From assembly GCA_030428405.1 (NCBI GenBank), contig JAUIEH010000163.1, forward strand, positions 1 to 6,572: DNA of 6,572 nt, given 5' to 3'. The translations under genes were made by a program, and so were the position numbers. Positions 1 to 6,555 of the stretch are shown piece by piece. The notes below the pieces were generated by a model, which saw only the letters and a list, made by a program, of their open reading frames with translations, made no database searches and was not told the DNA's origin. This stretch comes from Alphaproteobacteria bacterium (GTDB lineage Bacteria; Pseudomonadota; Alphaproteobacteria; Caulobacterales; Maricaulaceae). The stretch's first letter is position 1; every line of letters begins with the position of its first letter.

Positions 1-209
1 AAAGCTTTGGCGGCGTGGTATTCCTCGACGGCGGCGCGGCGAGCGCGGATGCGACGCCTTCATTCAGCGACGTGCGCTGGGGCGCTGGCGTCGGCGTGCG
101 TTACTACGCCGGCTTCGGCCCTTTGCGCGCCGACATCGCCACGCCGCTCGACCCGATAGATGGAGATCCGCGCGTGCAGCTCTATTTTTCTATCGGCCAA
201 TCATTCTGA
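1..209 (+). CDS. tamA: TamA C-terminal end (outer-membrane Omp85-family barrel), 5' truncated
   Basis: This is the last 68 codons of a gene that begins before the window; the frame starts at base 3 and ends at TGA 207-209. TamA is the outer-membrane 16-strand barrel of the translocation and assembly module. The visible part matches the end of an Omp85/BamA-superfamily barrel: a 'FLDGG' strand and turn, then 'GAGVGVRYY', then 'GPLRADIATPLDP', and a last strand 'LYFSIGQSF' ending in phenylalanine, the usual terminal aromatic of barrels folded by BAM. BamA itself ends in a similar way, so the tail alone does not separate TamA from BamA. The tamB gene 15 bases downstream on the same strand decides for TamA, since tamA-tamB is the classic pair. 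No lysine or cysteine occurs in the fragment. The POTRA domains lie outside the window. Confidence 0.85.
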   Translation, partial: SFGGVVFLDGGAASADATPSFSDVRWGAGVGVRYYAGFGPLRADIATPLDPIDGDPRVQLYFSIGQSF

Positions 210-211
210 CC

Positions 212-221
212 GAACCGGTTC
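212..221. other. 10-base palindrome in the tamA-tamB gap
   Basis: GAACCGGTTC is a perfect inverted repeat filling most of the 15-base gap between the tamA stop and the tamB GTG. No purine-rich Shine-Dalgarno sequence is visible in this gap, so tamB is probably translated by coupling to tamA. A role for the palindrome is not shown, and a 10-base palindrome can arise by chance. Confidence 0.3.
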
Positions 222-224
222 TGT

Positions 225-3200
225 GTGAACGCCACGCCTGAGAAAAAAGCCAGCCTCGCGCTTCGCATCCTCCGCTATGTCGCGGCGGGTGTCGGAGCCA
301 TTGCGCTGCTCATCGCCGTAGCGCTCATCGGCGCAGCCTCGCCCGTCGGCCGCGGATTTATTGAGAGCACGCTTGACGGAATGGATCTCGGCGAGACGGG
401 CGTGATCTCGGCGGAAGGACTTGAGGGCAATCCGCTAGGGCATATCCGCCTCGCGCGGCTAAGCGTGAGCGACGCTGACGGCGTGTGGCTGGAAGTTGAG
501 AACGCGGAATTGCGCTGGCGGCCAGCCGCGCTTCTGAGCCGAACCATCGCCGTCGAACTCGCCCGCGCCGATGTGATCAACGTCGTTCGCGCGCCCGCAA
601 GCAGCGTGGAGGATAACCAATCCTCCGATGGCGGAGATATGGGCGATTGGCGCATCGCGCTGGAAACGCTGGAACTGCCCTCAATCGTTCTCGGCGCGGC
701 GCTCTTCGGCGAGGCCGCCGAACTCGCCGTCAATGGCGGCGCGCAGATCCGGCGTTCCGCCGCCGATATTTCGCTGTCGGTCAATCGCACCGATCAGCCC
801 GGCGACAGTCTGGAGCTCGACGCCCAATGGCGCGGACTAGACCTTTCCGGCAATCTCACATTGGCGGCTCGGCCCGGCGGTCCGATTGCCAACCTCGCCG
901 GCATGCCGGACGCGGCGCTCAGCGCTGAGGCGCATGCGGATATTTCCGATGGCGCGGGTCAATTCACTGCGAACGCCGCGATCGATGAAACCGAGGTGCT
1001 CAACGCCGATTTCGACCTCGCCGTAGAAAGCGTGCGCGGGACGGCGCGCCTGCGCCTCGCCGACATTGCGCCGCTCGCCGACATCGCTGCGCGAATCGGA
1101 GATGAGGCGGTGATCGAGCTGGCGCTCGTTCAGGAAACCGCGCGCCGGCGCGCGCTCGACGCCAGACTGGCCGCCGATGGCGTGACGCTGAATGTCTCAG
1201 GCGCGCTCAATGCCCGCTCCCACGAGCCCGACGGCCCGCTCGCGATCGTGCTCGTCGTTCCCGACACAGACGCGCTGGCGGAGCTGCCGGATGACGCGCG
1301 CATCGGCGCAGCGCGCTTTGAAGGCGCCTTGACGGCCCGGCGCGGCCTGACGCTTGCCGGCGAGCTTGACGTCGCAGACATCGCTACCGGCGACATCGCG
1401 TTCGAACGCATCACCGGGCCCATCGAATTGACCTATGATGATGACGTGGTGAATGCGGACTTTTCTCTGACGGCAACAAGCATCGACAACGGCTCCGTCC
1501 TCGCTCAGGCGCTCGGCCCATCGCCGCAGGTTAGTGCGCAGGCGCGCTATGAGACCGCCACCGGCGGGCTATATGTCCGCGCCATCCGTATCCTGACGGC
1601 GCTGGGCGAAGCGACCGGCGAAGGCGAGATGTCGCCGCAGGGGGATCTGCGGCTTGAACTTGAGGCCGATGCGCCAGACCTCGCCGCCGCCATAGAGGGT
1701 GCTGCCGGCGCGGCGCATCTGCAGGTGAGCGCGCGCCGTGACGCTGACGCCGAGGAAGCGCATTTCACGGTCGAAGCGCTCGCCGAAAATCTCTCATTGC
1801 CCTCGCCCGAGGCCAACGCCCTGCTCGGCCCGTCCCCGAGCCTGCGTTTCAACGCCGAATACCGCGACGAAGAAATCGTCATCGGTCAGGCGCGCGCGGC
1901 GGGCGAGGGTTTCGAACTGATGGTCGAAGGCGTGATCGGCGATGAAGAGGACGACGTCGTCACCGTCTCAGGCGCTGTCAGCGGAGCGAGCGGTTTGGGC
2001 GGCGCAGCGCTTGACGGCGCATTGGCGCTGAGCGCTGAGGCGCGCGCGCTTTTGGGCGAGCCGATGGTTCGTCTGCAGGCGGACGCCACTTCGATTGCGT
2101 TCGGCGACACGGTATTGAACGCGCCGAGCCTGCGCGCGGAGTTGACGCCGCAGGAGGGCGGCGCGCGCGGACCGATCGTGTTCGAAGCAACGAGCGCTAA
2201 CGGCGATATCCGCGCCTCCACGATTTTTGGTTTTTCTACGGATGGCGTTGCGCTTGAAGAGATCAGCGCGTCAGGACTTGGCGCAACCGTTGACGGAGCC
2301 TTGAGCATTTCGCCGGCCGGCGTCGTAACGGGCGAGTTAGCGGCGCGCGCGCCAGCGCACGGCGCCAGCGCCGACATCGCTCTCGCCAGTCGCAACGGCG
2401 TGCAATACGCGCAAGGTGAGGCGCGCCTCAATGAAATGCGCCTCAGCGATGACGTCATGCTGGGCGCAACGACGCTTGCATTCGGCGGCGGGCTCGATGG
2501 GCTTTCCTACACGATCTCCACTCAGGCCGCCTTGCCCGAGCCATTGACCTTCAACGCCGAAGGCGAGCTGGCGCGCGCCGAGGACGGTGCGCTGAGCATC
2601 ACGCTCTCACCCGTCGCCACGCTGGCTGAATATCGCATGACGGCGGCGGAGCCATGGACGGCGCGACTGAATGACGGCGCGATCGAAGCCAACGCCGCGC
2701 TTGCTCTGAGCAGCGGCGCAACTGCGGCGCTAAGCCTGCAGCATTCGGACATGACCGAGATTGAACTCAGCGCTGACGACCTGCCGCTCCTGCTCATCAG
2801 CCGCCTGGGTCTTGGCCCTGAGATTAATGGTGCAGCGCGGCTCAGCGCGGCGCTGTCAGGCCGAGATGTCTTGACGGGAACCGCAGAGTTGCAGATCACG
2901 GATCTGCGCTCAGACGCTGGCGGCGATGCTTCGGCCAGCGCTCAGCTCACGGCCAATTTTACGGAAAGCGGCGCGGCGATCGGTCTGCGCGCCCAAGGCG
3001 GCGGCTTCACCGCGCGCGGCGATGTGGAGGCGCCTGTCACGCTCGCGGCCTGGCCGCCAGCGCCGCGCGTCAATGGACAAGCCGCCCTCTCCGGGCGCAT
3101 CACCGCCGACGGCGACATTGAAGAGATGTGGCGCATTATCGGGCCGGCCGATCAGGCGCTGGCCGGCGCTCTTGAGGTCGAAGTCACGCTCGCAGGCACG

Positions 3201-4352
3201 CCCGCAACTCCCGACGTCGCCGGACGCGGCGCGCTTTCGAACGGCCGGTTCCAGGACGCCGCCAGCGGCATCGATTTGCGCGACATCGACGCCGCCGCGA
3301 GCTTCGACGGCGAGACAGCCCGTCTTGACCGGCTAAGCGCCAGCGACGGCCAGGGCGGCGTCCTTGCCGGTGAAGGCTCTCACAATTTTCCAAACGGCGT
3401 CAGCGACATCGAGATCGAGCTGACCCGCCTGCGCGTCGCCAACCGGCCCGATGCAGCGGTTACGGCAAGCGGCGACATCTCTATCGAACGCGCCAATCGC
3501 ACAATCGAACTCAACGCCGATCTCGACATCGACCAGGCCGACCTCGCGCCACCCAATCTCGGCCCGCCGGGCGTGACCGTGCTCGCTGTCGAAGAGGTCA
3601 ATCGGCCGGCGACGCTCGCTCCGCCGCCGGCGCCGCCTGAACCCATCGACGTCGACCTGAACATTCACGCGGAGGCTGACCGGCGCGTCTTCTTCCGCTC
3701 AAGCGGTCTGGATACGGAGTGGTCATTTGACATCGACGTGACCGGCGAGAGCGGTGATCCGCGCGTGAGCGGCGAAGCGCGCCTAATTCGCGGCTCGCTG
3801 GAAATCGGCGGCGAGCGATTCACGTTTGATGACGCTGTCATCCGCCTCGACGGACGACCCGAGAATGCGCGCATCAATCTCACAGCGCGCCGCGAGCGCG
3901 ACGATTTGACGGCGATCATCCGCATCACGGGAACGGCTGCGCAACCTCGCATGTCGCTGGAGAGCACGCCGAGCTATCCCGAGGATGAAATCCTCGCGCG
4001 CGTCTTGTTCGGCCGTTCAGTCAGCGAACTCAGCGCGCTTGAGGCCGCACAGCTCGCCAGCGCGCTCGCCAGTCTCGCGGGCGGAGGCGGCGGCGGCATC
4101 GACGTGCTCGGCGCGTTGCGCCGCGGTCTGGGCGTCGACCGGCTTGGCGTGCGCACAGGCGGCGAAGCCGGACCCGTCGTCAGCGGCGGGACATATCTCA
4201 GCGACGACGTCTATCTCGAGGTGGAAAGCAGCGCGACCGGCGGTGCGGAAGCCGAAATCCAATGGCGTCTGCGCCCGCGCCTGGAGATCGCCTCGCGTCT
4301 AGGCAATGGTCGCGACGCCTCTATTTCCGTGCGCTGGCGGCGTGATTACTGA
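225..4352 (+). CDS. tamB: TamB, inner-membrane-anchored subunit of the translocation and assembly module
   Basis: A 1375-residue protein, slightly longer than E. coli TamB (about 1259). Residues 1-17 are a short cytoplasmic tail with Lys7, Lys8, Arg14 and Arg17, and residues 18-38 are one hydrophobic anchor with no cleavage site. The typical TamB N-terminal motif follows at about 79-102 ('SDADGVWLEVENAELRWRP'). Residues 100 to about 1127 are repetitive alternating polar/hydrophobic strands, expected to form the long lipid-binding beta-groove. A proline-rich stretch (1128-1140) precedes the conserved C-terminal TamB (DUF490) domain. That domain contains 'GSLEIGGERFTFDDA', then 'PRMSLESTPSYPEDEILA' and 'LFGRS' (about 1241-1265), a six-glycine run (1286-1291) and the final 'WRRDY'. 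The C-terminal domain is the part known to contact TamA. The GTG at 225 is chosen because GTG 223 runs straight into TGA and the next ATG (residue 53) would delete the anchor. The protein has no cysteine, and its only lysines are 7 and 8. Confidence 0.95.
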   Translation: MNATPEKKASLALRILRYVAAGVGAIALLIAVALIGAASPVGRGFIESTLDGMDLGETGVISAEGLEGNPLGHIRLARLSVSDADGVWLEVENAELRWRPAALLSRTIAVELARADVINVVRAPASSVEDNQSSDGGDMGDWRIALETLELPSIVLGAALFGEAAELAVNGGAQIRRSAADISLSVNRTDQPGDSLELDAQWRGLDLSGNLTLAARPGGPIANLAGMPDAALSAEAHADISDGAGQFTANAAIDETEVLNADFDLAVESVRGTARLRLADIAPLADIAARIGDEAVIELALVQETARRRALDARLAADGVTLNVSGALNARSHEPDGPLAIVLVVPDTDALAELPDDARIGAARFEGALTARRGLTLAGELDVADIATGDIAFERITGPIELTYDDDVVNADFSLTATSIDNGSVLAQALGPSPQVSAQARYETATGGLYVRAIRILTALGEATGEGEMSPQGDLRLELEADAPDLAAAIEGAAGAAHLQVSARRDADAEEAHFTVEALAENLSLPSPEANALLGPSPSLRFNAEYRDEEIVIGQARAAGEGFELMVEGVIGDEEDDVVTVSGAVSGASGLGGAALDGALALSAEARALLGEPMVRLQADATSIAFGDTVLNAPSLRAELTPQEGGARGPIVFEATSANGDIRASTIFGFSTDGVALEEISASGLGATVDGALSISPAGVVTGELAARAPAHGASADIALASRNGVQYAQGEARLNEMRLSDDVMLGATTLAFGGGLDGLSYTISTQAALPEPLTFNAEGELARAEDGALSITLSPVATLAEYRMTAAEPWTARLNDGAIEANAALALSSGATAALSLQHSDMTEIELSADDLPLLLISRLGLGPEINGAARLSAALSGRDVLTGTAELQITDLRSDAGGDASASAQLTANFTESGAAIGLRAQGGGFTARGDVEAPVTLAAWPPAPRVNGQAALSGRITADGDIEEMWRIIGPADQALAGALEVEVTLAGTPATPDVAGRGALSNGRFQDAASGIDLRDIDAAASFDGETARLDRLSASDGQGGVLAGEGSHNFPNGVSDIEIELTRLRVANRPDAAVTASGDISIERANRTIELNADLDIDQADLAPPNLGPPGVTVLAVEEVNRPATLAPPPAPPEPIDVDLNIHAEADRRVFFRSSGLDTEWSFDIDVTGESGDPRVSGEARLIRGSLEIGGERFTFDDAVIRLDGRPENARINLTARRERDDLTAIIRITGTAAQPRMSLESTPSYPEDEILARVLFGRSVSELSALEAAQLASALASLAGGGGGGIDVLGALRRGLGVDRLGVRTGGEAGPVVSGGTYLSDDVYLEVESSATGGAEAEIQWRLRPRLEIASRLGNGRDASISVRWRRDY

Positions 4353-4357
4353 GCGGC

Positions 4358-4386
4358 TTGCTCTTCGCTTCACCAGGCGCGATGCT
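4358..4386 (+). promoter_or_regulatory. Possible promoter for the riboswitch and B12 importer operon
   Basis: TTGCTC (4358-4363) and GATGCT (4381-4386) are spaced by exactly 17 bases. They would place transcription start near 4391-4394, just where the riboswitch closing stem begins. Each box matches the sigma-70 consensus at only three of six positions, so the call rests mainly on spacing and place. The -35 box begins five bases after the tamB stop. Read-through from tamB is the alternative, because no terminator is visible between tamB and the riboswitch. Confidence 0.35.
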
Positions 4387-4392
4387 GAGCAT

Positions 4393-4568
4393 TCGACGGT
4401 CCCTTTCGAGGAAAGGGCTAGAGGGAACGCGGTGCGGGTTCGCCCAACGCCGCGGCTGTGCCCGCAACTGTATGCGGCGAGGCGCCCCGCTGTGACAGCC
4501 ACTGGATGCGCGCATCCGGGAAGGCGGCGGGGAACCGAAGAGCCGCAAGCCAGGAGACCTGCCGTCGA
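4393..4568 (+). promoter_or_regulatory. Cobalamin riboswitch aptamer
   Basis: This RNA leader senses cobalamin and normally turns off B12 uptake or synthesis genes. The conserved blocks appear in order: GGGAA-CGCGGTG (4423-4434), CGGCTGTGCCCGCAACTGTA (4453-4472), GCCACTG (4498-4504), GGGAAGGC (4518-4525) and the B12 box AGCCAGGAGACCTGCC (4548-4563). Pairings support it: closing stem P1 TCGACGG (4393-4399) with CCGTCGA (4562-4568); a perfect hairpin 4401-4417 (seven pairs, GAG loop); CCGC 4462-4465 with GCGG 4474-4477; CCCCGC 4485-4490 with GCGGGG 4527-4532; and the variable hairpin GGATG-CGCG-CATCC (4504-4517). It sits directly upstream of a BtuF/BtuC-type importer, the expected target. The core block reads GGCTGTGCCCGC where the common form is GGCTGCCCCCGC, a single-base difference. 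Exact outer limits depend on where P1 is closed. Confidence 0.95.
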
Positions 4569-4571
4569 AGT

Positions 4572-4610
4572 CGCTTTCGCCCGCGGACCGGGACCAGTCC
4601 GAGGCGAGCG
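4572..4610 (+). promoter_or_regulatory. Long hairpin just 3' of the B12 box (P13-like)
   Basis: CGC (4572-4574) pairs with GCG (4608-4610), TCGCC (4577-4581) with GGCGA (4603-4607), and GGAC (4585-4588) with GTCC (4597-4600). There is a two-base bulge and a small internal loop, and the apical loop is CGGGACCA (4589-4596). Its place matches the P13 stem of class-I cobalamin riboswitches, whose loop docks on L5 when ligand binds. Here GGACC in the loop (4591-4595) can pair with GGTTC (4437-4441) in the L5 region, with one G-U pair. No T-run follows, so it is not an intrinsic terminator. Confidence 0.55.
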
Positions 4611-4617
4611 GAGGCCC

Positions 4618-4692
4618 GCTTCCGTCGACTAGCGACGAAACGCTTGCGCTGATGGCTGTGCGATAGCGCACGCCGCAGCGGCGACGAGGAGC
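4618..4692 (+). promoter_or_regulatory. Candidate ribosome-binding-site sequestering stem
   Basis: GCTTCCGTCG (4618-4627) can pair with CGACG-A-GGAGC (4682-4692). This gives ten pairs (one G-U) with a single bulged A at 4687, and would bury the Shine-Dalgarno sequence of the binding-protein gene. A competing local hairpin uses the same left strand: CGTCG (4623-4627), loop ACTAG, CGACG (4633-4637). A third small hairpin, GTGCG-ATAG-CGCAC (4658-4671), would sit inside the sequestering loop. The left strand also contains a second copy of the aptamer P1 3' strand, CCGTCGA (4622-4628). The fold is read by eye, without an energy calculation. Confidence 0.5.
4686..4691 (+). promoter_or_regulatory. 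Ribosome binding site of the cobalamin-binding protein gene
   Basis: GAGGAG lies eight bases before ATG 4700, a strong Shine-Dalgarno at good spacing. It fixes the start of the gene and is the natural target of riboswitch control at the level of translation. Confidence 0.8.
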
Positions 4693-4699
4693 AGACGCG

Positions 4700-5542
4700 A
4701 TGCGCAGCCTCTTGGCGGCATTGATCGGTTTGGCGACGATTATTCCGGCGACTGCATTTGCGCAGGACGCCGCCCAACGCGCCATCTCGCTTGATTTTTG
4801 TGCGGACCAATATCTCATCGCCCTTGCTGAGCGCGACCAGATCGCCGCCGTCTCGCGCGACGCCGATGACGATTACTCATATCTCCGCGCGCAAGCCGCC
4901 GGCCTGCGCCAGATCCGGCCGAGCGTGGAAGAAGCCGCCGCCTTGCAGCCCGACCTGGTCGTGCGCCAATGGGGCGGAGGCCCGCGCATTGCGCCCGCGC
5001 TGGAGCGCGTCGGCGCGCGCGTGCATCAGCTCGGCTATGCGACCAGCTTCGCCGACATTGAGACTGAAATCGAAACGCTCGCGGCGTTGTTGGGGCGACA
5101 CGAACGCGGCGCTGACATGATCGCCGACATGCGCCGACGCCGTGCTGAACTGGCGACCCGCGCGCCCGAAGCAACCGAGAGAACGCGCGCGCTCTATGTC
5201 ACGCCCGGAGGCGCCACGGCCGGCGCGGGCACATTCATCAACGCCGTCATCGAAGCGGGCGGGGTCATCAATATCGCCGCTGAGTCCGGCGCAGTCGGCT
5301 GGTCGTCTCTGCGTCTTGAAGAACTCGCCGCCGCGCCGCCAGAACTCGCCATCGCCTCGTTCTTCGATGTGTTCAGCGAGCGCGCCAATCAATGGTCCGC
5401 CGCGCGCCATCCCGTCATGCAGCGCACATTGTCTCGTGTACGGACCGTTGAGATTCCCGGTGCGGTTCTCGCCTGCCCCGCATGGTTCGCGCTCGACGCC
5501 GCTGAAGCGATCGCGAACTCAGCACAATCTGACGCTTCATGA
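4700..5542 (+). CDS. btuF: Periplasmic cobalamin-type ABC substrate-binding protein (BtuF-like)
   Basis: A 280-residue binding protein of the BtuF/FecB helical-backbone class, expected to capture cobalamin (or cobinamide) in the periplasm and deliver it to the inner-membrane permease. Residues 1-21 are a signal peptide with a likely cut after 'AFA' (A21|Q22); there is no lipobox cysteine, so it should be soluble. The family opening 'RAISLDFCADQYLIAL' is at 27-42. 'PSVEEAAALQPDLVV' (74-88) and 'LRLEELAAAPPELAI' (from 204) carry Glu77 and Glu207, which align by eye with the two lobe glutamates that salt-bridge to permease arginines in E. coli BtuF. Trp91, Trp201, Trp232 and Trp262 are candidate corrin-contact residues. 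The only cysteines, 34 and 259, might form a disulfide. The protein contains no lysine. Siderophore-binding relatives look alike; the riboswitch upstream is the main reason for choosing cobalamin. It overlaps the permease gene by four bases. Confidence 0.87.
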   Translation: MRSLLAALIGLATIIPATAFAQDAAQRAISLDFCADQYLIALAERDQIAAVSRDADDDYSYLRAQAAGLRQIRPSVEEAAALQPDLVVRQWGGGPRIAPALERVGARVHQLGYATSFADIETEIETLAALLGRHERGADMIADMRRRRAELATRAPEATERTRALYVTPGGATAGAGTFINAVIEAGGVINIAAESGAVGWSSLRLEELAAAPPELAIASFFDVFSERANQWSAARHPVMQRTLSRVRTVEIPGAVLACPAWFALDAAEAIANSAQSDAS

Positions 5543-6555
5543 GCGCGCGACCCACCACCGCCGCGGCCGCCGCCGGACTGACCGGCGCGCTGGCGCTGGC
5601 CGCCGTCATCGCGATCGCCCTGTCTGCACTGACGGGACCGGTCGCGACGCAGCCCGGCGAAAGCCTGCGCGCGCTTTTCGGGCTGAGCGATGATCCGCTT
5701 ACGACAATGATCGTCACCGAGATACGCCTGCCGCGCGCGCTCGCAGCTTTCGTGGCGGGCGCCGCACTCGGGCTTTCCGGCGCAGCGCTTCAGGGTCTGT
5801 TGCGCAACCCGCTGGCTGAACCTGGCGTGCTCGGCGTGTCGGCGATGGCTTCGCTGGGCGCGGTGACAGCGATTTATTTCGGCCTGGCCGCCGCCGCCGC
5901 TTGGACGACACAGGCCTTCGCCGCCGGGTTCGCGCTCTTGAGCACCGTCATCCTCTACGCCATCGGCGCCAATCGGGTCAGCGCGACGACTCTCATCCTC
6001 GTCGGCGTCGGCCTTTCGAGTTTCGCAGGCGCGCTGACGGCGCTCGCGATGAACCTCGCGCCCAATCCGTTTTCACTCAGCGACCTCGTGAACTGGCTGC
6101 TCGGCTCGGTCGCCAATCGCTCCTTCGGCGACCTCGCCGCAACGGCGCCGCTCTTTCTCATCGGCTCCATCTTGGTGTTCGCATCAGGCGCTGGCCTGCG
6201 CGCGCTGACGTTGGGCGAGGAAGCCGCCCTCGGCGTGGGACTCAATCTCAAGCGCACGCGCGCGCTGGTCATTGTCGGAGCCTCGCTGCTCGCCGGCGGC
6301 GCGGTTGCGCTTGCCGGGGCGATCGGCTTTGTCGGCGTTGTCGCGGCTCACGTCGTGCGCCCCCTTTGCCGTCATGATCCGCAGCGCATTCTGGCGCCCG
6401 CCGCCATGCTTGGCGGGCTAATGCTCGCGAGCGCGGACCTCGCTGTGCGTCTTTTGCCGTTCGCGCAGGAATTAAAGCTCGGCGTCGCCGCCGCCCTGAT
6501 CGGCGCCCCGGCCTTCATCTTCATCGCCGCACGCATCGGGAGCGATCGCTCATGA
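5539..6555 (+). CDS. btuC: FecCD/BtuC-family ABC transporter permease
   Basis: A 338-residue integral inner-membrane protein of usual family length, expected to form the dimeric channel of the B12 importer, with about ten membrane helices. Family motifs are clear: 'RLPRALAAFVAGAALGLSGA' from residue 63, 'QGLLRNPLAEPGVLGVS' from 85, 'LGEEAALGVGLNLKRTRAL' (the cytoplasmic coupling region that contacts the ATPase), 'GAIGFVGVVAAHVVR' at 260-274, and 'ELKLGVAAALIGAPAF' near the end. Arg63 and Arg66 in 'RLPR' correspond to the periplasmic arginines that meet the binding-protein glutamates in BtuC-BtuF. Two family positions differ: the usual proline before the histidine of 'APHxVR' is Ala270, and the usual 'ELPVG' is 'ELKLG' (Lys313). 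The start is ATG 5539, overlapping the btuF stop as ATGA. No Shine-Dalgarno is visible, so translation is probably coupled. By sequence alone it could serve a siderophore; context favours cobalamin. Confidence 0.9.
   Translation: MSARPTTAAAAAGLTGALALAAVIAIALSALTGPVATQPGESLRALFGLSDDPLTTMIVTEIRLPRALAAFVAGAALGLSGAALQGLLRNPLAEPGVLGVSAMASLGAVTAIYFGLAAAAAWTTQAFAAGFALLSTVILYAIGANRVSATTLILVGVGLSSFAGALTALAMNLAPNPFSLSDLVNWLLGSVANRSFGDLAATAPLFLIGSILVFASGAGLRALTLGEEAALGVGLNLKRTRALVIVGASLLAGGAVALAGAIGFVGVVAAHVVRPLCRHDPQRILAPAAMLGGLMLASADLAVRLLPFAQELKLGVAAALIGAPAFIFIAARIGSDRS
6538..6542 (+). promoter_or_regulatory. Probable ribosome binding site of the third importer gene
   Basis: GGGAG lies nine bases before ATG 6552, inside the end of the permease gene. 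It partly overlaps the perfect 12-base palindrome GAGCGATCGCTC (6540-6551), which ends directly at the start codon. Confidence 0.45.

Noticed and set aside
275..790. Antisense open frame (171 codons) over the TamB N-terminus
   Set aside because: Same composition bias as other reverse-strand shadows; the + strand frame has the conserved anchor and TamB motif.
918..2045. Repeated AGCGCTGAGGCGC within tamB (near 918 and 2030)
   Set aside because: Both copies encode the common beta-repeat text 'ALSAEA'; it is explained by protein repetitiveness and codon bias.
1886..2458. Long antisense open frame (190 codons) inside tamB
   Set aside because: It is opposite a clearly conserved gene, is rich in Ser/Ala/Arg/Pro as expected from reverse reading of GC-rich codons, and shows no recognisable domain.
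4401..4417. Perfect hairpin after tamB as a rho-independent terminator
   Set aside because: It is followed by CTAGAGGGAACG and no T-run, and it fits P2 of the cobalamin aptamer.
4572..4610. Hairpin after the B12 box as an intrinsic terminator
   Set aside because: The bases that follow (GAGGCCCGCTTCC) contain no run of T; a P13-type role fits better.
4306..4632. Open frame on the + strand running through the riboswitch
   Set aside because: It overlaps the tamB end and conserved aptamer blocks, its product is Arg/Pro-rich with no motif, and RNA structure explains the sequence better.
4321..4818. Antisense open frames (up to 165 codons) across the intergenic region
   Set aside because: They cross tamB, the riboswitch and btuF on the opposite strand and show no protein-family features.
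6542..6549. GCGATCGC as a HIP1-type iterated palindrome
   Set aside because: A single copy of this octamer was noticed, the window does not look cyanobacterial, and the site is part of a larger palindrome at a start codon.
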